Below, in pieces: positions 54,601 through 64,000 of a stretch of 64,000 bases of DNA. Under the pieces are notes generated by a model that was given only the letters and a program-made list of their open reading frames with translations, did not search any database and had not been told where the DNA came from. Position numbers and translations under genes: made by a program. This DNA comes from Collybiopsis luxurians FD-317 M1 (lineage: Eukaryota > Basidiomycota > Agaricomycetes > Agaricales > Omphalotaceae), in contig KN834763.1 in assembly GCA_000827265.1 (NCBI GenBank), positions 1 to 64,000 of the forward strand, read 5' to 3'. Positions within the stretch are counted from its first letter, which is position 1. Each line of letters opens with the position of its first letter.

Positions 54601-55096
54601 GCCTGAATACGCATCAGGCCGGAACGGTAATTCTAACCCTGTTCAAAATGCTAACCCCATTCCTCCACCGCCCCGGACGCGATACGAAGAGTATCCGACG
54701 CACTTTTCTCGCTTGTCAGATCCCTCAAACTCCCATCTCTCGCATGCGGTTTCGCATACTGGCTACGATGCATACGATTCTGAACATTCTAGTCCAGAGT
54801 CTATAGATGTGGTTCCATTGCCACCGCAAACACGTCAGCCACCGCCTCGCCCACCGTCATTACAATCTCATACGCAGCAAGTCGATGACATTGATCCGTT
54901 CACACCAGAGCCTGTCTACTCTGGCGATGTATTAGGGTTGGAGGACGATATCAGAACGATACATCCAGCTCAAGCGCAGGAAGGATCGGGATCGGGAGCT
55001 GGGAGACATTCGCGTGTTGGAAGTGGAAGTGGTGAGGAGGGAGCTGCCTCGGGAGAGGGGTCAGAATTCTTCCCTGGCAGCGGGATATTCGGTTGA
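51695..55096 (+). CDS. Choline-transporter-like protein (PNS1/SLC44)
   Basis: A long acidic, Ser-rich cytosolic N-terminus (MASSFAAYASQFINRQTQAS, EEDEEYDLDDPH) is followed by about ten membrane segments. These include WTSIWLTGVCVSYVAAIVLL, LIPLTFSIILAYRLYVLF, FVLGLSPVLLFVMLVGSIPF, and VVAAGVVGGWYFG. The family signature region follows (SICLSALILTSIRLLTLLV, FARNASAAFAG, YALVYVGMTGRTWADSARRV, then ATYLFVAHTL, LVGVFCVGVVSDVGDGMWVA). This matches the CTL/Pns1 family, linked to choline or organic-cation transport at the plasma membrane. The C-terminus (about 54480-55096) is an extra Ala/Pro/Ser-rich tail. Introns lie near 52842-52893, 53165-53217 and 53976-54140. Confidence 0.85.
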
Positions 55097-56013
55097 GCTG
55101 ATTCTTGTTCCCGAGCGAGGTGAGGCGAGAACGAGAGGGACAAGGTGAGAGGAAGGGAGATCATGAGAATATAGAGAAGGCGTTGTTTCATTATATCTAT
55201 CGAAGTTCTAATACTCAGTTCGGAAGGGGTAAGTTTGCTGTTGTACGTGGAGGCATTATTCGGACTGTATTCGCACACACTCACACTCCAATTTTCTTGT
55301 CGTACATATGTCTGCCGGATGAACTCTGCATGCACGCGTGGTCGCTGTGTTCCATATCCATATTATAATAGTCTACAATGAAGTGCTTGTCCTTACCTTT
55401 CTCTCGTGTTGACAATTCAGTCTCAAGATACTTTTGGTTCAACTATCCAACCTTGTACTTCTTATACGGGGTGATGTGAAAAGCATCTCAGAGCTCAAGC
55501 GTTCCAGATCGACTGCTGGACATGAATTCGAATAGACTATTGAGTATTCTTTGAACCAGTGTTTAAATTTCGACAAAGTTTCCATGCTTGGTTTTTGTGC
55601 TCGAAGGCACATAAAGGCGTGCTATAACTTGTTTTCGTCAAGTTTCCCTCAGTAACGAAAACCACGTGGCTATTTGTAACCAATAAATAGTTTCCAATAA
55701 TGGCTTGGGCAAAGCAGGTTTTACGAATCCTTGATCATTTGATAGGTGTCGAAAGTTAAGCGGGAAGTCTGAGATACAACCCTTCACAACTTATTGTAAC
55801 TTCACAAAAAATAAGCCGATTCCTTGATAAGCACTGTGAAAGGAAAAAGAAACACCAAGTATTTATTTGAAAGCCAGATAAAATACAAGGAAAAGAACAG
55901 AAACCGAGGACCTAATATGAAAGGAAAGGTCGTCATAGCATCCAAAAGAACGTGTTTAAACCATACATAAGGTCAGTCCAGCCTCGACCGGACATGACTT
56001 ATATAGCCAAAGT
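55097..56013. other. Convergent intergenic region
   Basis: About 920 bp between the stops of the PNS1-like gene and the Ser-rich protein. AT-rich, no gene seen. Confidence 0.5.
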
Positions 56014-56918
56014 CTAAATGCCTACGAACGAGGGGGTGGCTGACGATATCACAGTCGTGATGGTTACGGAAGGGTTGGAAGAGCTCCTGGTGGAGAAAGA
56101 GGAAGCACTTTCTACCGAGGAGGGACCGCAGCTGTGAGTCGCTCCAGAAGAAAAGGCCGAGCTGGTAACAGAAGAGCCTATGCCGTATGGGACGGAAGAA
56201 CTCCTCGAGAACGAGGAAGCGCTGATTACGGAGGAGAAAGAAGAGCTCGTTCCGGAAGGGATGGCAGAGCTGACAAATGAACAACCCGTTCCGGATGGGA
56301 CAGATGAAACAACAACAGTCCCAGTTGTGCCCGATGCAGCCGCAGAGGACGAAGGATACACCACGGTGACAGTGGTGGGAACATAGACAATGGATGTGAC
56401 AACACTGGGGCAGGAGGTAGCACTGGATAAAATGGTGCTTGAAACGGTCACTACGGACGATGCTGTGGCGGATCCAGTTACGATAGTAGTGACGGAAACA
56501 GAAAGAGTCGCAGAGGGAGACGCAGAGACAGTCGTTGCTACAATCGAAGTCCCACTCGCAGATTCTGTGGCGGATCGAGTTACGACTGAGGAGGCAGAAG
56601 CAGAGACAGTAGCGGAGGGAGACGCAGAAACAGTCGTTGCTACAATTGAAGTCCCGCTCGCAGATTCTGTGGCGGATCGAGTCACGACAGAGGAGGCGGA
56701 GACAGAGACAGTCGCGGAAGGAGACGCAGAGACAGTTGTTTCCACAATTGAAGTCACGCTCGCGACCGACGCAGTCCCACTTCCTTCAACGAGCGGAATC
56801 TACAGTACCGATCAAGGTTAGAATCGTAATTAGATAGACAAAAGCAAATTCGACTCACGGCGTTGACTGATACAAGCTCCAAAGTAAGTACGAGCGAGAG
56901 AAGCGTCTTAAGAATCAT
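56014..56918 (-). CDS. Secreted Ser/Thr/Val-rich repeat protein
   Basis: Exon 1 encodes a signal peptide (MILKTLLSLVLTLELVSVNA). After a short GTGAGT..CTGTAG intron the protein reads IPLVEGSGTASVASVTSIVE. It continues with 34-residue repeats (TSIVATTVSASPSATVSASA, then SSVVTRSATESASG), then Ser/Thr-rich sequence with scattered Cys (TSCPSVVTSIVYVPTTVTVV), ending SSATPSFVGI. It has no hydrophobic C-terminal tail, so GPI anchoring is unlikely. Composition suggests heavily O-glycosylated wall or matrix protein. No family is recognised. A TATATATA lies about 65 bp upstream, near 56981. Confidence 0.7.
56449..56754 (-). repeat. Three 102-bp coding tandem repeats
   Basis: Three copies of a 34-codon unit within the Ser-rich gene. 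The first two are nearly identical in protein and DNA; the third diverges in its second half (SVTTIVTGSATASS). Confidence 0.8.
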
Positions 56919-58378
56919 TTTAAGAGATTCAAGAGTTATTGTGAGCTGGAGTTGAGAATCCAGCGAGCAGAGAAACGTGCACTATATATACAAATCCTAC
57001 ATACTCTTCTCAGGGAGTAATTGTCAATGCAAAATTGATGTCCTTTCCGCAACTGGGGTAGAGGAATCTTGGTCAGTTTGTTCCTCTTCTCAGTGTGGGG
57101 ACCAGAGGCCGCTTTGAAACTTATTAGTTACGTTCGTTGAGCGCGAGTATGTGGTCCTAGTAAGCAGCCGGCATGTGTAGGGAGAACAAATTGACGAATC
57201 ATGATAGATTTCGGCCTCGTAATAGTTTAATTCGGCTGAAGTAGATTATGGTCAGTGCTATGCAAGCCTACTGCCCCCAGTGGTACTCCGTCTATTCAGA
57301 AGCTGTAGAGCTGGATAAATGGGACTGGTAAAATTGTATTGAAGGGCGAAAGACTCCTGTTGCGAAGCCATGAGTTTGCGAGTTTAGAATGAATGGCGAT
57401 AGGATACTGTCAAACTTTTCCGCAGCTTCAATACTAATTTTAAGGCTCGCTCTAGACAGACTGTGTTGTGAAACCGACTACATGAGGAAAAACCTCCCTT
57501 CTGTGGCGATCCACATTTCGCCTTTTATGTGAATGCTACGGAGAAGAATGACCGTAAGTAGAGAACTGCGTAAGTATCAAGTTGTATCGCTTGCCAAGCT
57601 TTGACAGAGGTGGCAGGTGCTATCGCCGGTGATTCTCTCAGATCCATGATCTCGCTGATATGACACTGTTATTTGATTCCGAGCTTAAGCTCTTCTCTGT
57701 GGACGAGATGACGGGGTCTTTCGAAAGGAGAGGTTGTCTGGTACCGCAATTAGGTTAGTAGGAGAGATGCCTTTTTGTTCGTGGCAGAGCTTTTGTTACT
57801 GCTATGTCAAAAGGACTGGAGACGCTGGCTGGGTGTCATGGACAGATAACGGTCTATGAGTGCTATGAGTGTCATCAAGTTCGTGATTTTTCTAGTTCTT
57901 AACAATTTCATCATTTCGAACTAGCCTGAGTATAACGAGTTCTGGTTATAGTAGTTGTTTTGACATCACGGTTTATATTTCTGGGGCCAGAAGTTCCTGG
58001 TCAGGGACGAAGGGAAAGAGTCATGATTATTCGGTATGTCCGAACCTATCATTCAGCCGTTGGCTTCCCGACGATTTCCCGACACCTGCAGAGAATCGAT
58101 GGTCATGAGGCTTTCAGTCTATTATGCCGTGGATTAAACTAGAAAATTAACATGCATATACAACTAAAAATATGCTCGTCTTGCAGTCATGCCAAGAAAA
58201 CACCCGACGAACCTGAGAAAACTGTAGCGTATTAAGGCTACGTACTGTGACCTTGAAGAACGATGGGGGTCGAGGTGAATATGTTTTCGACGACAATCTT
58301 CCGCGTTACTGCTTAAAAGCCTCGATTCTATAAAGACTTCGTACTTCTAGGCCTATCTGAATATCGTATTCCACAAAA
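56919..58378. other. 1.46-kb divergent intergenic region
   Basis: The largest gene-free stretch of the window, between the Ser-rich gene and the xylanase. No exon was supported on either strand. It presumably carries both promoters, and CAZyme promoters are often long. Confidence 0.5.
58329..58335 (+). promoter_or_regulatory. TATA box of the xylanase gene
   Basis: TATAAAG lies 50 bp upstream of the ATG at 58379, a usual distance for strongly expressed secreted fungal enzymes. Confidence 0.6.
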
Positions 58379-60392
<2,014 letters not shown>

Positions 60393-60699
60393 AAAGTTTT
60401 CAGAAAAAATGGGAAAAAGGGCTATAGGAAGTATTCTAATGGGTATTAGTCATAGTAAACGAATTGAATACGAATGTGAAGAGGTACTTGCGATTGCCGT
60501 CTGTTTCCAATCGACATCTTGTCAGATTCATCTAACGTTAGCATGCATAGGCGAACCAGAACCGTTGCCGATGCCTGACTAGAATTACTACTGAGTACTG
60601 AGTCCCTATGCACATAAACTTTCCACGGATGCGCGGTTAACCTGGAAGCTCGGTTAGCGCCCATACTTACCTTGCTCGACCGCGACTGTGATCGCCGAA

Positions 60700-61552
60700 A
60701 TGTCTGGAAAAAAGTTGAGTAACGGAACGCTCAGCTTAAGGTTTATGCAAAATGCGCAACGAGCAAAGCAGCTGAAGGAAGTTGAGCTCGAAAAAGCTCA
60801 CGTCGAGGACGATGGACAATGGGAAATTGCGAAGGAAATTAGAGATTCATGGGGCCCTCCTGCTGAATCTGAGTGAGTACCCTTCCATATTGTATCTATC
60901 GATTCTCATAAACTATTCGCAGCTCTACAGTCAGCTATGAACAATCTTATCTTCCATTTCTCTTTCCTTCTCTTCCTGCTTCAGGATCAACTTCAGTAAG
61001 CCCTTTACCCAAGGGCCGACGCGTCTTTAAACGTGGCAAAGAAATCAAGGTCACGACGTATTCCGTTTTGAGCCAATTTTCTATCTTTCTTACTAGGTTT
61101 CCTTCCTATAGACACCAGAAGAATCTGAATCCTCCGGGGCAGCCGAGCCTCCTGCTCCTGCTCCCGGTTCTCCTTCCTCCTCTTCGACACGCCATAACGT
61201 AAAAGATAAGACTGCTACCACCACTGGCCGACCCGTCACGAAGTTTACAAAGGTTGCGAAACTAGCCATCTTCGATAACTCACAGGTTGGCACTGATTTA
61301 CGGCCTCCTACGAATCACTCTTCCTTGGCTTCTTCCTCTACCTCATCTATTGCTGTTGCCCATCCCAAGAATGCTTTCCTGAAACCAGCTGGGGTTGACT
61401 CGCCTAAGTCTTCCTCGACTGAAGAAGGAATTATCTCTGGTGCTCGTGAGATGAAGGTCAAACGAGAAAGGAAGATATCAGCGACGCAGATGGATGGAGA
61501 AGATGGTCCAAAGCGCAAGAAGAAGAAAAAATCCAAGGTTGCCGCAGATTGA
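60700..61552 (+). CDS. MPP6: MPP6-like exosome cofactor
   Basis: The start (MSGKKLSNGTLSLRFMQNAQ) has the MPP6 signature (K-LS-G-L-..-FMQ) at the very N-terminus. Later exons read WEIAKEIRDSWGP, KGRRVFKRGKEIK, and the short basic end KRKKKKKSKVAAD, TGA. MPP6/Mpp6 binds the nuclear RNA exosome and Mtr4 to aid 5.8S rRNA and cryptic-transcript processing. The middle is Ser/Pro-rich and poorly conserved, as is usual. Introns are near 60875-60930, 61050-61110 and 61285. Convergent with SOG2. Confidence 0.75.
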
Positions 61553-61843
61553 TTGCAACTGTGTACTTTCTCTCGGTTAGATTAACAGCCTTCTCTGCCC
61601 TCGATACAACCAATCCTTTGAAATGCGTTCAATAACCATTGATCATGCGCAACAAATCATGAAAATAGTAAAACAATATGGACCTATAAATGTATCGACT
61701 AATTGAATAATATAGGAATCCAGACACTATAGGTAGAGCAACCGACAAAATAGGAATTGAAAAAACGAAAAGGTAGTAAGGGAAATTACAACCTGTGTAC
61801 TTGTAAAAGAGTGAGGAGAACCACGTAATAAATCATGAATCCA

Positions 61844-64000
61844 TCATCCAAGTTCATGCCCAACGCCAATGCTATGCCCGTTAATGCTCGCGTCTAGTCT
61901 AGGACTCGAGCCGAGTCCAGCATCCCTCTCTTTTAGCCTTCTAATTATTGGTAATTTGAATGTTTGCAGTGGTTGAGCACTCCTTGGAGCCTCCACAACC
62001 GCAGGCGAGGGCGGCAATTTACTTGCAGTGCTTGTCGTGGTCGAAGGGCTTTGTGCGCTTCGACTCCTTGAAAGTCCTGGTCCAAGCCCTAGTCCTCGGT
62101 TCTCAGACGGTTCGGGTAAATGAAGAAGGTTAGATTGTGATTGCGAGTACGATGAATATGAGGCAGCGGGCGAGGCGGTGGTTGAAGCAGATGCACTGTG
62201 CATTGGAGAGGGAGAATAAGACCGGCTTGAGAATAAGGAAGTAGCCGTTGTAGGAGTAGGTGAAGGTGAAAAAGACGAGACATGCAGAAGGATAGCAAAT
62301 TCCTCCGTCGAGTGGGTAAGTTTGACCATGTTGGTACGCAGAGCCGAAGACCGAACGCCGCCGTATTTCTTGACAGTGTTTGATAGCTGTACAACCGACT
62401 GAAGAATATATGAGTATCCATCAAGATTTTCAAAGGTATAGAATTCACCTTTAGGAAGAGATGCGCATCTTCCCTCAGGTTCTTCCTCTCCGTCCCTACA
62501 TCTGTGCCACTCTCTTTATTCCTAATCGTCTGAACACAGTCCGCCAGCCTTCTCGTGATCTCCTTCGCACCATCCAAACTCTCTTTAATCTCTTTAACAT
62601 TTATTCCATTCGTTCCCGCACTTTTACCTGTTGTACTCTTACCATCTCCCAGCAAAACACCTTCCATCAACTGCCATACTGTAGGAGCCACCTCAACCGC
62701 AGATTGCACAGCCTGGAGCGCCTCATTATCCACCAACATCTTCGACGTCGAGGGCAGCTCTAAAAACGATGTCGCTTTAGGAGGTGGCAAGGAAGGTGAC
62801 GATGCCGCAGAGGAGGATGCATTTGACAAAGATCCCGCTTGTAGGGAAGTTTGAGATCCTGAACGGGAATGCGAATGTGAGCGAGAACGGCTTGAATGAC
62901 TGTGAGCTATCGCTCGAGAAGTTTCAGCTACAGAAACCATTGTGGAGACTGTCGATGTCGAACTAGATAGGGATGATGAAGAGCTAGACGTTGGCACGGC
63001 ATTGACAGGACCTGTTGGAGAGGGCGCCTGGACAGTTAACATGGTAGAAATAGTCGGAGTGGACATCGTCGATGACGCTAGAGGCCGTTTCGGAGTCCGT
63101 AAGGTAGGTGTATGGAGCGCGATTCCTCTCGTCATTAGAGGCATCTCTTCATATGAAGGGAGCGCTTTCCCAATCTCGACATCCTTGGAGCTGAACGATC
63201 CAGCTTGCCGTCGAGCCGTATGCGTTCTCACTCCGGTAGAATTAGCACGAAGGGACAACAGATGTGGAGGCGGGCTACCATCCGACAGTAACGACGATGG
63301 TCCAGGTGGAGCCGACGCAGGGGCAGATAAGCAGCTGGCCTCGATGCAGGCTAAACCAGCCAGGTTGGGGGGTGAAGGTGCGGGGAATGGCTTGGAATGC
63401 AGATAAGGTTTGACACTCTCCATGAGAGGAATCATTCCTTGCCAGGCAAGGGAAATCTCCGCCGCTGCACCATACAGCTGTATCAAGAGCGCCCTGACAT
63501 ACCTCAAATCATCCACACTTACTATCACCTTCAACTGCAGACTTAATACGCCTACAATCTTCCCAAAAACTGCCACAGTATCCCTGCAACTTTCCACTAC
63601 GCTGCGACATACAGTTGGTGGAGGTGTAGTTTTTCGACTCATAGCATCGAAGCGGTCAAGTGAGTTTATGAATTGCATCATATCTGCACTTGCAGGATGC
63701 AGCACCTTTTTTAGAACCGACGAGAGACGATCATCAATGGTGTGATGGACTGTGTAATGTTCAAGGGTTTGGTAAATTTGACATACAGCAAACAATATAC
63801 TGCGTGCGGTGTCAACAAGGTGAAGGAGGGGGCTAGGAAGGGTGTTGGATATTGTCGCAGTGGGGAGGGTTGAGATTCGACGAAAATAGGAATTCCGTTC
63901 AAACGCCATGGATGGAACGGCTCGGGTGGGGGAGGTCTGTGATGCGAGATCTTTATCCTTGTCTTTAGTACTTGCTATACCAAATGGACCACGAGGGCGG
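61844..64000 (-). CDS. SOG2: SOG2-like RAM-pathway protein (5'-partial)
   Basis: The frame runs to the right edge without a stop, so the true start and the LRR domain typical of Sog2 lie beyond the window. The visible part matches the RAM signalling C-terminal region: SYFRRISTLP, then HLVDTARSILFAVCQIYQTL, MMQFINSLDRFD and TVCRSVVESCRDTVAVFGKI. The latter part is VAPTVWQLMEGVLL, ITRRLADCVQTIR, and after an intron VVQLSNTVKKYGGVRSSALR and LTHSTEEFAILLHVSSFSPS. Ser-rich disordered stretches separate them. Sog2 activates the NDR kinase Cbk1 in cell separation and polarised growth. An in-frame ATG at 63909 is internal, since coding continues upstream (TKDKDKDLASQTSPTRAVPS). Confidence 0.82.

Noticed and set aside
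56390..56821. Plus-strand 143-codon ORF opposite the Ser-rich gene
   Set aside because: It is the antisense of the 102-bp coding repeats; Ser/Val/Thr codons read backwards give open Glu/Ala/Val-rich frames. The minus strand has the signal peptide and splice sites.
62942..63406. Plus-strand 154-codon ORF inside SOG2
   Set aside because: Opposite strand of a Ser/Thr/Pro-rich coding stretch; the minus frame is longer and matches the RAM-pathway family.

Overview
The window looks like nuclear DNA of a mushroom-forming basidiomycete (Agaricomycetes). Protein genes are broken by many short introns (mostly about 50-60 nt, GT..AG). The gene set mixes conserved eukaryotic housekeeping genes with fungal cell-wall-degrading enzymes, including a CBM1-GH10 xylanase and a pectinase pair. 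It also holds families typical of mushrooms, such as a DUF7330-like protein, a Ser-rich cupredoxin protein and a degenerate NB-ARC/TPR gene. All coordinates come from reading the sequence; exon joins are manual inferences.

Layout. 1-2.5 kb: a decayed NLR-type gene with nearly identical 126-bp TPR repeats. 2.5-8.2 kb: class 3 lipase (-), DCN1-like neddylation factor (-), RAD18 (+). 9.5-14.1 kb: DUF7330-like protein (+), GH28 polygalacturonase (-) and CE8 pectin methylesterase (+) in a head-to-head pair. 14.4-24.4 kb: CIA2/MIP18 Fe-S assembly factor (-), a doubtful ORF, mitochondrial D-lactate dehydrogenase (-), a small membrane protein (+), NOT4 (-). 24.4-26.5 kb: gene-poor, with a dienelactone-hydrolase remnant. 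26.5-31.8 kb: uracil-DNA glycosylase (-), tRNA-Asn (-), RPA3 (-), RAD51D (+), Nudix hydrolase (-). 32.4-38.1 kb: cupredoxin protein (-), PDCD5 (+), MUS81 (+). 38.4-48.4 kb: membrane protein (+), F-box protein (-), PAN2 (-), GNAT acetyltransferase (-). 49.1-49.3 kb: a MITE-like inverted-repeat element. 49.6-55.1 kb: polytopic membrane protein (+), two tandem tRNA-Asn genes (+), choline-transporter-like PNS1 (+). 56-61.6 kb: Ser/Thr-rich repeat protein (-), GH10 xylanase (+), MPP6 (+). 61.8 kb to the right edge: SOG2 (-), cut by the window end.

Shared themes. Five DNA-maintenance genes (RAD18, UNG, RPA3, RAD51D, MUS81) lie in the window, four of them within 12 kb. NOT4 and PAN2 both belong to the mRNA deadenylation machinery. 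GH28 and CE8 act on the same polymer: the esterase de-esterifies pectin, and the polygalacturonase then cuts it. I found no CRISPR array, no intact transposase and no obvious new multi-gene system. The most distinctive observations are the overlapping RPA3/RAD51D start region, a 10-nt microexon in the xylanase, a GC-AG intron in the Nudix gene, the 174-bp inverted-repeat element, and the homogenised TPR repeats.
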